DNA of 18,756 bases, from NCBI GenBank assembly GCA_947040475.1, contig CAMRBT010000008.1:1-18756 (forward strand). Reading direction: 5' to 3'. Both the position numbers and the translations under genes were made by a program. Numbering within the stretch: the stretch's first letter is position 1; every line of letters starts with the position of its first letter. The notes under the pieces are model-generated. The model was not told where the DNA came from, did no database searches, and saw only the letters and a program-made list of their open reading frames with translations. Positions 7,484 to 15,606 of this stretch are shown here, piece after piece. Origin of the DNA: an uncultured Brevinema sp. (GTDB lineage: Bacteria > Spirochaetota > Brevinematia > Brevinematales > Brevinemataceae).

Positions 7484-9151
7484 ATGAGTACATATGATGA
7501 TATATTTTTGCAAGCTATGGAAGGAGAAAGTAGCTTAAAGCAAAATCATCAGCCAGGTGAAGTGCAAAAAGGGAAAGTAATATCTCAAGAAGATAAAGGT
7601 TTCTTTATAGCTACGGGTGGGAAATCAGAAATGATTCTTCCTAGTAGTGAAATGGTTGGCACGGTTGCTGTTGGTGATGAGATTGAATTTGTATTCACTG
7701 GAGTCAAAGATGGTATTCCTCAAGTGTCTCAGAAAAAGGCGCTTTATGCGAAAGCATTGATAAACTTACAAAAGTCTATGGAAGAAAGTACTCCTGTATC
7801 AGCAAAAATTATAAAAATTATAGCAAATAAAGAAGCAAAAAACATAGGTTATATTGCATCTATTGATGGGGTAGAAGCATTTTTACCTTTCTCTCAGATA
7901 AGAGTACCTAAAGATGAAAAAGAATTACTCGGTCAAATGTTTGATGTCGTTGTAATCAAATTTGAAGGAGATAGATTAGTCGTTTCCGAAAGAATGATTA
8001 GAGATCAACTACAAAAAGAAAATTTTGAAATTTTTATTGCTGCTCATAAAGAAGGTGATAAAGTTTCAGCTACAGTAAGTTCTATTGCAGAAGCTTTTGC
8101 ATTAGTATCTGCTGAAGGTATTACAATGTTCTTACATATTACTCAATTCGATTGGAAATATGTTAAAAATCTTAGTGATGTCTTAAAAGTCGGAGATCAA
8201 TTTGATGTCATTATTGGCACTATTGATACGGCTAAAAAATCCATTAAAGTTTCTCGTAAAAATGCCATAGAAAATCCAATGGTAGCTTTCTTTAATTCTA
8301 CAAAAATCGGTGCTAATATCGCTGCTAAAGTAGTTCGTTTTGCTAGAGGACTCACAATATTAGAAGATGATAATGGAGTAGAGATGATTTTACCTGTTGG
8401 TGAAATGAGCTGGCTCAATAGAGTTTCTGATCCTAAACATTTGTTAAAAATTGGTGATAGAGTTGAAGTTAAAATCAAAGATATGGATCATGAAAAACAA
8501 AGAATTTCTGTCTCCCTCAGAGACTTACTCGAAAATCCATGGACTACTGCTGATACAAAATATGCTTTAAAAACCACTCATCAAGGTACCGTTACTGCTA
8601 TTACTGATTTTGGTATTTTCGCATCATTTGATGACGGTATTCAAGGTTTAATCAGAATTGAAGATATAGAATGGACTGCTGAAGAAATTAAATTAAACGA
8701 AAGATTCAAAAAAGGTGATAGTGTTACTGCTCTTGTTCTAAATATCGAAGCATCAAAAGAAAAACTACGTTTAGGAATCAAACAGTTATCAAAAAATCCT
8801 TTCCAAAATTTTGCAGATGCTCATAAAACAGGTTCTATTGTTTCTGGTACCGTAACAAAAATAATGAAAGAAGGTGCTGAGCTTGATCTTGGAGATCATC
8901 TAACAGCTTTTATTCATATTTCTCAGTTATCAACAGAAATGGTTACAGATGTTGCTAATGTTTGTAAAGTTGGAGATGTTATTCAAGCGGCTGTCCGTAG
9001 AGTAAATATACAACAACAAAATATTGAATTAAGTGTTAAAGAGCTTGCTCGTGCTGAAGAACAAAAAACATTAAACACAATTATGAGTGCACATGTTCAA
9101 GAAACACCTACTTTAGGTTCTATATTTGGTGATCTATTAAATAAAAAATAA
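7484..9151 (+). CDS. rpsA: 30S ribosomal protein S1, six S1 domains
   Basis: S1 binds mRNA on the small ribosomal subunit and helps start translation, especially on structured or weak-Shine-Dalgarno messages. The 555 residues contain six OB-fold S1 repeats at about 25-86, 104-171, 190-258, 276-346, 366-434 and 450-520, the same number and length as the long proteobacterial-type S1. The fifth repeat (GTVTAITDFGIFASFDDGIQGLI) is closest to the S1 consensus; the first two are most divergent, as expected for ribosome-anchoring repeats. The start at 7484 is chosen over an in-frame ATG at 7439 because GGAG precedes it by six bases and the upstream ATG overlaps the -10 promoter box. A TPR-protein gene follows. 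High confidence. Confidence 0.93.
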   Translation: MSTYDDIFLQAMEGESSLKQNHQPGEVQKGKVISQEDKGFFIATGGKSEMILPSSEMVGTVAVGDEIEFVFTGVKDGIPQVSQKKALYAKALINLQKSMEESTPVSAKIIKIIANKEAKNIGYIASIDGVEAFLPFSQIRVPKDEKELLGQMFDVVVIKFEGDRLVVSERMIRDQLQKENFEIFIAAHKEGDKVSATVSSIAEAFALVSAEGITMFLHITQFDWKYVKNLSDVLKVGDQFDVIIGTIDTAKKSIKVSRKNAIENPMVAFFNSTKIGANIAAKVVRFARGLTILEDDNGVEMILPVGEMSWLNRVSDPKHLLKIGDRVEVKIKDMDHEKQRISVSLRDLLENPWTTADTKYALKTTHQGTVTAITDFGIFASFDDGIQGLIRIEDIEWTAEEIKLNERFKKGDSVTALVLNIEASKEKLRLGIKQLSKNPFQNFADAHKTGSIVSGTVTKIMKEGAELDLGDHLTAFIHISQLSTEMVTDVANVCKVGDVIQAAVRRVNIQQQNIELSVKELARAEEQKTLNTIMSAHVQETPTLGSIFGDLLNKK

Positions 9152-9174
9152 TATTATTTGTGATTAATAATATT
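9150..9174 (+). repeat. Perfect 9-bp hairpin between rpsA and the TPR gene
   Basis: AATATTATT (9150-9158) and AATAATATT (9166-9174) form a perfect stem with a 7-base loop. It starts at the last two bases of the rpsA stop codon and ends just before the GGAG of the next gene. No T-run follows, so it is not a standard terminator. It may be an RNA stability or translation element. Confidence 0.5.
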
Positions 9175-9184
9175 GGAGAAAATA

Positions 9185-9961
9185 ATGAGTTCAAAATTAG
9201 AAAATTTTTTAACAGTACTAATAAAAAATAGAATTATTGTACTATTGGTAATGGGTGGAATTGCCCTATTATCTTTTGGTATAGGTTATATGTACCAACT
9301 AAAAATAGATCAAGAAAAAGAAGCTAGCGTTTTGTTTGATGATACTTGGCAAAAACTCTACATGGTAGCGAATGATTTACAACAACAACCCAATCAAACT
9401 TATGCACCGGGACACGTTAATGTCCCTCAAGTAACAGTGTTATATAATGAAGTTTTAGTAGATTTAGATATATTAGTATCCGAATATGCTGGGACTATCG
9501 GGGGAGCAAAAGCGGCTATATTAGTAAAAACAGTTAGAGAATTAGCTGGTCTTAATATTTTATTAACAGATAAAACACTCATTACAACTTTTGCAACAGC
9601 AGATTATTTAGATACCGTAAAAGAAAAACACCCAGATTTTTGGGGTGCTGTTCTTGCAATGATGGATGGAATCGACGCAGAAAAAATACTGGACTTCGCA
9701 TCAGCTCTAAAACATTATGAAAAAGCGATAGAATTGGATAAGAAAAATTTCTTAGGTGATTATATTATTATTTCTATAGCAAGAAATTATGATGTTTTAA
9801 ATAATACAGAAAAAGCGATAGAATATTATAACAAAATTGAAACAGATTATCCTGAATCTGTATGGCTTTCTACAGCAATGGCAAAAGCCTATTTGCTTTC
9901 TCAAGCTAATAAATCAAATATTATAAAAGAAGAAACTAACACTATACCTACTACAGAGTAG
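9185..9961 (+). CDS. Membrane-anchored TPR protein
   Basis: A 258-residue protein with one N-terminal transmembrane helix (about 17-37) preceded by Lys/Arg, then a region of helical character. Two C-terminal TPR units lie near 160-225 (ASALKHYEKAIELDKKN; NTEKAIEYYNKIETDYPES). This one-helix-plus-TPR layout is like YfgM-type proteins, which sit in the inner membrane facing the periplasm and help periplasmic folding, but TPR similarity is weak evidence for a shared role. The start at 9185 is chosen over an in-frame TTG at 9173 because TTGGAG serves as ribosome site. It is probably cotranscribed with rpsA and is followed by two hairpins. The exact function is unknown. Confidence 0.78.
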   Translation: MSSKLENFLTVLIKNRIIVLLVMGGIALLSFGIGYMYQLKIDQEKEASVLFDDTWQKLYMVANDLQQQPNQTYAPGHVNVPQVTVLYNEVLVDLDILVSEYAGTIGGAKAAILVKTVRELAGLNILLTDKTLITTFATADYLDTVKEKHPDFWGAVLAMMDGIDAEKILDFASALKHYEKAIELDKKNFLGDYIIISIARNYDVLNNTEKAIEYYNKIETDYPESVWLSTAMAKAYLLSQANKSNIIKEETNTIPTTE

Positions 9962-9963
9962 GT
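9946..9963 (+). repeat. Hairpin over the stop codon of the TPR gene
   Basis: ACCTACT and AGTAGGT pair around a 4-base loop ACAG. The TAG stop (9959-9961) lies inside the second arm. A short AGTTTTA follows, so it could act as a weak first terminator. Confidence 0.4.
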
Positions 9964-9995
9964 AGTTTTATATAAGTAAATTTAGAAATATTGAT

Positions 9996-10031
9996 AAAAA
10001 AGCAAGAGTACATTAGTGTTCTTGCTTTTTT
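9996..10031 (+). terminator. Rho-independent terminator of the rpsA unit
   Basis: AAAAAAGCAAGAGTAC pairs with GTGTTCTTGCTTTTTT around the loop ATTA; two inner pairs are G-U. The distal arm ends in a T-run. It separates the rpsA-TPR unit from the MATE genes. Confidence 0.8.
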
Positions 10032-10050
10032 ATATAGTATATTAAGTAAT

Positions 10051-10066
10051 TAAAGGAGTTCCTTTA
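10051..10066 (+). promoter_or_regulatory. Shine-Dalgarno of MATE 1 inside a small palindrome
   Basis: TAAAGG and CCTTTA form a 6-bp stem with the loop AGTT. The stem holds part of AAAGGAG and the A of the start codon. A hairpin of this kind could weaken initiation. Confidence 0.35.
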
Positions 10067-11466
10067 TGTCAGAAGTTAAAGAACAAACAACATCTACTCC
10101 TACTCCAAGCCATAATGCTCTATTAGATAGTGAAAATATTCCCCAATCTATCTTAGCAATTTCTTTTCCTATGATGATCACGGGCTTATCTGATGCACTT
10201 TATAATATGATAGATTCAATATTTGTCGGCAGATTTGTTGGTGAAAAAGCCTTAGCTGCTTTAGCAATAAATAACACTATACAAATTACTATCATTGCTG
10301 TAGCAAGTTTGTATGCCGTTGGGATTACTTCTATTATTTCTCGTGCTTTAGGTGCTAAAAATTATGATAAAGTAAACGAAACTATTGTTAATGGTTTGTT
10401 TTTAGCCTTTATATCTACGGCCTTGTTATCATTTACTATGCTCCTTAATTTAGATGCTATCTTAGTTTTTATGGGCTCTTCTGAAGATGTCTTGCATTTT
10501 TCCAGAGAATATGGACAAGTGATTTTATGGTTTGGTTTTTTGATTCCTGTTAACAATGTTTTAGGAAGTGCTTTAAGAGCCAAAGGTGAAGTCAAAACAA
10601 TAATGTATTTATCTTTATTAGGGGCAAGCTTAAATATCTCTTTAGACGCATTATTTATTATTGTTTTTGGGTGGCAAGTAGCGGGAGCTGCTTGGGCAAC
10701 AATTTTATCACAAACAATAGTTTTATTCTTTTTATTAAGAAAAGTTTCAGAAACATATCATCTTCATTTTAGATTGTATTATCTAAAAAAAATGTCCAAA
10801 GCAATGGTGTTCGAAATTTATAGTATAGGTATTTCCAATTTTTTAAGATTATTTACTTTTGCTATTATGGGAATGTCTGCCAATAAAGTTTTAGCTGGTT
10901 ATGGGGCTGCTGCCGTAGCGTCTTTTGGTATTGTTAATAGAATCTTACATTTAGCATATCAACCTATTTTTGGTTCAAACTTAGGAACACAATCATTAAT
11001 AGGTTATAATTATGGAGCAAATAAATTTATTAAAGTGAAAGAGATTATTGTTGTAAGTATTACACTAGCTACAATAATGGGAATAATTCCATCGATCTTA
11101 TTAGTCTGGGCTCCAGAAAAACTATTTTTATTGTTTACTAATTCTGCAGAGATTGTCGCTTTTGCAAGAGAGGCATCTCAAACAATAGGAAAAACTTTTT
11201 TCTTATATGGAATACAAATTTTTTCTGTGGGAGCTTTACTAGCAATGGGACACCCAAAAGAAGCTCTATTTTTATCAATAGTAAGACCTGTTTTGATGGT
11301 ATGTTTTATGAACACATTGCCACGTTTTTTAGGAGTTCAAGGGGTTTGGTATACTTTCTTAGTTACAGACATCACTTCCACAATAATTACAGTTATAATT
11401 ATCAGTAAAGAATTAATGATGCTTAAAAAACGAGAAGAAAATTTAAAAAATCTCACTAATCTTTAG
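10066..11466 (+). CDS. MATE family efflux transporter 1
   Basis: An inner-membrane drug or metabolite:cation antiporter of 466 residues with about 12 hydrophobic helices. Helix 1 carries the family motif YNMIDSIFVG and is followed by KALAALA; a second landmark is ISRALGAKNYDKVN between helices 2 and 3, and the two halves of the protein repeat this pattern (NYGANKF...). The motif set is nearest the NorM/MepA branch. An N-terminal hydrophilic extension of about 25 residues (Thr/Pro/Ser-rich) is absent from the two neighbouring paralogues. AAAGGAG, seven bases upstream, supports the start. A terminator precedes the gene and a 123-base gap follows, so it may be transcribed separately from the other two. 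Substrate cannot be told. Confidence 0.92.
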   Translation: MSEVKEQTTSTPTPSHNALLDSENIPQSILAISFPMMITGLSDALYNMIDSIFVGRFVGEKALAALAINNTIQITIIAVASLYAVGITSIISRALGAKNYDKVNETIVNGLFLAFISTALLSFTMLLNLDAILVFMGSSEDVLHFSREYGQVILWFGFLIPVNNVLGSALRAKGEVKTIMYLSLLGASLNISLDALFIIVFGWQVAGAAWATILSQTIVLFFLLRKVSETYHLHFRLYYLKKMSKAMVFEIYSIGISNFLRLFTFAIMGMSANKVLAGYGAAAVASFGIVNRILHLAYQPIFGSNLGTQSLIGYNYGANKFIKVKEIIVVSITLATIMGIIPSILLVWAPEKLFLLFTNSAEIVAFAREASQTIGKTFFLYGIQIFSVGALLAMGHPKEALFLSIVRPVLMVCFMNTLPRFLGVQGVWYTFLVTDITSTIITVIIISKELMMLKKREENLKNLTNL

Positions 11467-11524
11467 ACACAAATATTAAAAATCTTTAACACTTCAAATC
11501 CTCACGGTGATTTTTCAACTCCTA

Positions 11525-11558
11525 TTGTACTCCCACTTATTATGTAATAATAATAAGT
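11525..11558 (+). promoter_or_regulatory. Candidate promoter with overlapping palindrome before MATE 2
   Basis: TTGTAC (11525-11530) and TAATAA (11548-11553) are 17 bases apart. A perfect 9-bp inverted repeat ACTTATTAT/ATAATAAGT (11535-11558, 6-base centre) covers the spacer and -10 region, an arrangement typical of a repressor operator. It is not followed by T-residues, so it is not a terminator. Confidence 0.4.
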
Positions 11559-11589
11559 TCTACACAAATATATTAAATAAGGAAAAATA

Positions 11590-12963
11590 GTGCCAAAAAC
11601 AGAAATATTAGATACAGATCATATTTTTCCTTTATTACTAAAATTATCAGTTCCCACAATGATAGGTGGTTTTATTTCTGCTTTGTATAATATTGTGGAT
11701 TCGATATTTGTAGGACATTTCGTGGGTAAAGAAGCTTTAGCTGCCTTAGCTATTAGTAATACCATACAACTCGCTTTTATTGCTTTTGCTGCTTGGATTA
11801 GTGTGGGTACGGGCACTTTGATTTCTAGATCTTTAGGGGCAAAACGCTATGATAGGGTCAATCAAATTCTTTTTACAGGAACAGCAATAATATTGATCTG
11901 TACTTTTACCTTGTCTCTTATTATGACTAATTATTTGGATAGTATATTATTATATATGGGTGCAACAGAAAAAATATTAGATGATACGATGGCTTATTCA
12001 AAAATTATTATCTTATTTGGTTTTTTAATTCCTTTAAACGGTGTTTTTCAGGGAGTGCTACGTTCTAAGGGATTAGCTACTGCTGCAATGAATTTATCTC
12101 TCATAGGGGCGATAGCAAATATTTTTTTAGATGCTTTATTTATTATTTCTTTTGAATGGGGTGTTGCGGGAGCTGCGATAGCAACAGTGATATCTCAATT
12201 TATATCACTACTAGTAGCAATTTTTTATATTATTAAAGAATTTAAATTGTTAGCACATTTTCGTCACATGATCGTTTTTGATAAAGCAATCATTTCCCAA
12301 ATTATAGGTATTGGAGCTCCTTCAGGATTACGTTTAGGAATGATAGTAATAGCAAGTTTAGCAGCAAATAAAGCTCTACAACCTCATGGGGTGGTAGCCT
12401 TAGCGTCTTACGGAATCGTAAACAGATTAGTGTCTTTAGCTTTTATGCCTATACAAGGTTGTAATTTTGGAGCACAACCTATTATTTCTTTTAATTATGG
12501 TGCAAATCGTATAGATAGGGTTCGTAAAACATTATTTACAGGATCTATGATAATGTTGTTTATAGGGGTTACAGGAACGCTTTGTTTTGTGTTTATGCCT
12601 ATAGAATTTTTCAAGCTATTTACCACAGAGCTAGCAATCATGAACTTTTCTAAAGAAGCTTTAGCCTATACAGAATCATTTTTCTTTTTATTCGGCATAT
12701 ATATGCTTTTATCAGGATTTATTCAATCTGTTGGCTATATGAAAGAAGCATTGTTTTTAGCATTATTTAGACCTTTATGTAATGTGTTCTTATATTATAT
12801 ATTACCTTTACATTTTGGATTGTATGGAATTTTTTATGCAATGCCTGTGACTGATATTGTGAATTTTTTCCTAGCTATTATAATAGCAAAAAATGTTTAT
12901 AAAAAGATGTTAAAAAAACAAGAAGAACAAAAATTAGAAAATATAAAAATAGAAGGATCATAA
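11590..12963 (+). CDS. MATE family efflux transporter 2
   Basis: 457 residues, polytopic, paralogous to both neighbours: YNIVDSIFVG in helix 1, EALAALAIS, LISRSLGAKRYDRVN, and NYGANRIDRV at the start of the second half. It should expel organic cations or toxic metabolites in exchange for H+ or Na+. The start codon is GTG at 11590, with AAGGA six bases before it. The C-terminus is cytoplasmic and Lys/Glu-rich. The stop abuts the ATG of the next gene, with no base between, so the two are probably made from one message, perhaps with coupled translation. Whether MATE 2 and 3 act singly or as alternatives is unknown. Confidence 0.92.
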   Translation: MPKTEILDTDHIFPLLLKLSVPTMIGGFISALYNIVDSIFVGHFVGKEALAALAISNTIQLAFIAFAAWISVGTGTLISRSLGAKRYDRVNQILFTGTAIILICTFTLSLIMTNYLDSILLYMGATEKILDDTMAYSKIIILFGFLIPLNGVFQGVLRSKGLATAAMNLSLIGAIANIFLDALFIISFEWGVAGAAIATVISQFISLLVAIFYIIKEFKLLAHFRHMIVFDKAIISQIIGIGAPSGLRLGMIVIASLAANKALQPHGVVALASYGIVNRLVSLAFMPIQGCNFGAQPIISFNYGANRIDRVRKTLFTGSMIMLFIGVTGTLCFVFMPIEFFKLFTTELAIMNFSKEALAYTESFFFLFGIYMLLSGFIQSVGYMKEALFLALFRPLCNVFLYYILPLHFGLYGIFYAMPVTDIVNFFLAIIIAKNVYKKMLKKQEEQKLENIKIEGS

Positions 12964-14325
12964 ATGCCAGAGCAAATAAAAAGAATGACAGAAGATGAAA
13001 ATATAATAAAATTATTATTTATTTTAGCCTTGCCAGCTGTTATTTCAGGATTAGTAGATACTTTTTATAACACAGTAGATTCAATTTTTGTGGGTCAATA
13101 TGTTGGAAGTAAAGCTTTAGCTGCCTTATCTGTTATTAATGTAATACAGTTAATGTATGTTGCTATAGGGGTTTTATTTTCTGTAGGAAATGCCTCTATC
13201 ATTTCTCGTGCTTTAGGAGCACAACACCCAGAAAGAGCAGTAAGTTCTTTGATTCATAGTTTTTGGGCTGCATTTTTTGTTTCTAATATTATTAGTTTTT
13301 CGATTTTAATGAATCTTGATTCTTTTTTAACATTGATTGGAGCTTCAGAAGAATCTTTACCTTATGCTCGAGATTACGGTAGTATTATTTTATTGACGGG
13401 ATTTATTCTTCCTATTAATAATTTGCTTCTGGGGGCATTTCGTGCTAAAGGACAAGCTATAAGTGCGACTTATCTTAATATTATAGGTGCTGTTATAAAT
13501 ATTGGCTTAGACGCTTTATTTATTATTTCTTTTGGGTGGGGAGTTGCTGGAGCAGCACTTGCTACTGCAATAGGACAAGGGGTTGTTTTTGTTATTGCTG
13601 TCAGAAGGATAATGAAATTATATAATACTAATTTATTATTTCACAACAAATCAGAAATAAGTACCCCTTTGTTAAAAGAAATTGTACATGTTGGAACACC
13701 AACAGGGTTAAGATTGATTTTGTTTGCAGGAGCTTTTTCTATAGCGAATGTTATTTTAAAACCTTATGGGGATAATTACTTATCTGCCTTTGGGATTTTT
13801 AATAGACTTATTATGCTTATGTCCATGATTAATATTTCTTTAGGAATAGGATCTCAGCCTCTCATAGGGGTTAATTATGGAGCAAAATTATATAAAAGAG
13901 TAGAAAGAATTATCTTTAAAACTTTTAGTGTAGGGCTCGTGATTTCTATACTAACCTGTATCTTCTTATGGTATTCTCCAGCAAGCGTATTTGGAATATT
14001 CACTTCAGATCTTGATATTATTAGAATATGTAGAGAAATATCTATGCCTCAAGCTTATACTTATATAGGGTGGGGGATATTTATTTGTATTGCAGAAGCA
14101 TTACAAGCAATGGGACATGCAAAAGAATCTTTTTGGCTCTCCTTACTATATCCAATCTCCGTCATATTTGGCTTTGTTGTCTTTGATAAGTTATGGGGTT
14201 TACAAGGTGTATATTGGGCTTTTCCATTCTCTTATCTCGTTATAGGAATTGTGGCTTCTGTTATGCTCATAAAAGAATTAAGAAGTTTAAATCAAAAACA
14301 AGAAAATTTAAAAAACGCATTTTAG
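12964..14325 (+). CDS. MATE family efflux transporter 3
   Basis: 453 residues, polytopic, third paralogue: YNTVDSIFVG, KALAALS, IISRALGAQHPERAV, NYGAKLYKRV. The stretch from LDALFIISFGWGVAGAA is almost the same as in MATE 2 (LDALFIISFEWGVAGAA), which shows common origin by duplication. AGAAGGA lies about five bases before the ATG. The stop (TAG) is separated from the yggS start by eight bases, and its last two bases begin the AGAGG ribosome site of yggS. It is an antiporter of unknown substrate, by family. Confidence 0.92.
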   Translation: MPEQIKRMTEDENIIKLLFILALPAVISGLVDTFYNTVDSIFVGQYVGSKALAALSVINVIQLMYVAIGVLFSVGNASIISRALGAQHPERAVSSLIHSFWAAFFVSNIISFSILMNLDSFLTLIGASEESLPYARDYGSIILLTGFILPINNLLLGAFRAKGQAISATYLNIIGAVINIGLDALFIISFGWGVAGAALATAIGQGVVFVIAVRRIMKLYNTNLLFHNKSEISTPLLKEIVHVGTPTGLRLILFAGAFSIANVILKPYGDNYLSAFGIFNRLIMLMSMINISLGIGSQPLIGVNYGAKLYKRVERIIFKTFSVGLVISILTCIFLWYSPASVFGIFTSDLDIIRICREISMPQAYTYIGWGIFICIAEALQAMGHAKESFWLSLLYPISVIFGFVVFDKLWGLQGVYWAFPFSYLVIGIVASVMLIKELRSLNQKQENLKNAF

Positions 14326-14333
14326 AGGTCTTT

Positions 14334-14987
14334 GTGTTACAGACTATTTTAGAAAAAATTGATAAAATCACTCCTAGAGATAAAAACATTAGTATTCTCG
14401 CTGTTACCAAGAATAGAACAATATCAGATATTATTCCTTTGTTAGATCAAGGAATAATAATGATAGGCGAAAATAAAGTACAAGAAGCTAATGCTAAATT
14501 TTTAGAATTGGGTGAGAGAACTGTCGAAAAACATTTGATAGGTCCTTTACAAAGTAATAAAGAAAACAAAGCCTTAGAGCTTTTTGATGTGATACAAAGT
14601 ATAGAATCACTAGAACAATTGACAAGATTGATTAACAAAATCAATACACAAGGACTGAGTAGAAAAGTTTTTTTGCAGTATAATACTTCTTTAGAAGATA
14701 GCAAGCATGGCCTACGTAATGAAAAAGAATTTTTTGCTATGGTAGAATTACTATTACAAAATCCTAATGTTCATTTTGAAGGCTTGATGACGATTGGTGC
14801 TTTAAGCACTGAAGAAAATCTTGTGAGAAAATCTTTTTCAGATTTGAGATCTTTGAGAGATTGTGCTATACTAAAATACCCCGAATTAATATCTTTAAAA
14901 TTGTCTATGGGAATGAGCAATGATTTTGAATGGGCGATTCAAGAGGGAGCAGATATCGTCAGATTGGGTACTGTTTTATTTAAGTAA
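14334..14987 (+). CDS. yggS: YggS/PROSC-type PLP homeostasis protein
   Basis: A cytoplasmic pyridoxal-phosphate carrier of the YggS (COG0325) family, fold type III and without known catalysis, that balances PLP and amino-acid pools. The 217 residues contain the expected signposts: AVTKNR with PLP-binding Lys26, IGENKVQEANAKF (44-56), HLIGPLQSNK (67-76), IQSIES, NTSLEDSKHGL (117-127), GLMTIG (150-155), and SMGMSNDF (191-198), whose Ser and Met residues hold the phosphate. The tail ends at LGTVLFK and lacks the usual Gly-x-Arg. The start is a GTG at 14334 with AGAGG five bases upstream; the frame runs open further upstream through the end of MATE 3, but that part overlaps MATE 3 and is not YggS-like. 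Confidence 0.9.
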   Translation: MLQTILEKIDKITPRDKNISILAVTKNRTISDIIPLLDQGIIMIGENKVQEANAKFLELGERTVEKHLIGPLQSNKENKALELFDVIQSIESLEQLTRLINKINTQGLSRKVFLQYNTSLEDSKHGLRNEKEFFAMVELLLQNPNVHFEGLMTIGALSTEENLVRKSFSDLRSLRDCAILKYPELISLKLSMGMSNDFEWAIQEGADIVRLGTVLFK

Positions 14988-15001
14988 TTTAGGAGTTTTT
15001 T

Positions 15002-15325
15002 ATGCCTGTAGAGCAAAACGCAATAGTATTAGTGGTATATACAATATTTGAATTTTTAAAATTTGTGATTGTTGTTTATAATTTTATTTTTTTCATTTGG
15101 ATTTTAGCATCATGGTTACCTGTCAATAGATCCATACTCATCTTACGTTTTGTGGATAATTTAATCAATCCTGTTTATCATGGATTGTTAAAAATCCTCC
15201 CACCTATACGTTTTGGTATTATGGATTTCTCACCTTTTTATATGTTTATATTTTTAACAGCATTAGAACTCGCACGTCAAATGACATATATATTAGTCAT
15301 GAATTTATTGAGTATGATAATATAA
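15002..15325 (+). CDS. yggT: YggT family membrane protein
   Basis: 107 residues with two long hydrophobic segments (about 9-40 and 78-105) around a loop that has the family signature: SWLPVNRSI, NLINPVYHGLLKILPPI. YggT proteins are small inner-membrane proteins of uncertain function found beside yggS in many bacteria; links to osmotic stress or cell division have been proposed. AGGAG six bases before the ATG supports the start. It lies 14 bases after yggS and four bases before yggU, which keeps the classic order yggS-yggT-yggU. Confidence 0.85.
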   Translation: MPVEQNAIVLVVYTIFEFLKFVIVVYNFIFFIWILASWLPVNRSILILRFVDNLINPVYHGLLKILPPIRFGIMDFSPFYMFIFLTALELARQMTYILVMNLLSMII

Positions 15326-15329
15326 TAAA

Positions 15330-15599
15330 ATGTCTTTTATTTTAGAACTAACGGTAGTCCCTAGATCTTCTTGTAACAAATTTATTCAGGAAGTATCAGG
15401 ATTAAAGTTAAAAACTACCTCACCGCCAGTTGATGGAGAGGCTAATAAAAAAATAATTGAGATTCTTGCTAAGAGTTTTTCCTGTCCTAAAACATCTATA
15501 CAATTAATTTCTGGAGATAAATCGAAGAACAAGAAGTTTCTTTTCCTTCAAATTGATTCAGAAAAGGGACAAGAAATACTAATGAATATTATTAAATAG
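15330..15599 (+). CDS. yggU: YggU / DUF167 (UPF0235) family protein
   Basis: 89 residues with the DUF167 pattern: LTVVPRSS, LKLKTTSPPVDGEANKKIIEILAKSFSC and ISGDKSKNKKFLF. The central PPVDGxAN motif and the later G(D/E)xSxxK motif define the family, whose small alpha/beta fold is known but whose role is not. It begins four bases after yggT, with no clear Shine-Dalgarno of its own, so translation is probably coupled. The stop (TAG) overlaps the AGAGG ribosome site of the ABC gene. Confidence 0.88.
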   Translation: MSFILELTVVPRSSCNKFIQEVSGLKLKTTSPPVDGEANKKIIEILAKSFSCPKTSIQLISGDKSKNKKFLFLQIDSEKGQEILMNIIK

Positions 15600-15606
15600 A
15601 GGTAGA

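Noticed and set aside
8197..8478. An open frame on the minus strand within rpsA
   Set aside because: It is antisense to a strongly conserved gene, has no ribosome site and no recognisable protein features.
11495..11520. A short inverted repeat AAATC/GATTT with a T-run after MATE 1 as a terminator
   Set aside because: The stem is only five pairs, AT-rich, with an 8-base loop, too weak to claim.
14193..14333. A longer yggS beginning inside MATE 3
   Set aside because: The extra residues are a shifted frame of the MATE 3 gene and are not YggS-like; the GTG at 14334 has a proper ribosome site.
14447..14704. An open frame on the minus strand within yggS
   Set aside because: A by-product of the coding bias of yggS, without a ribosome site or motif.
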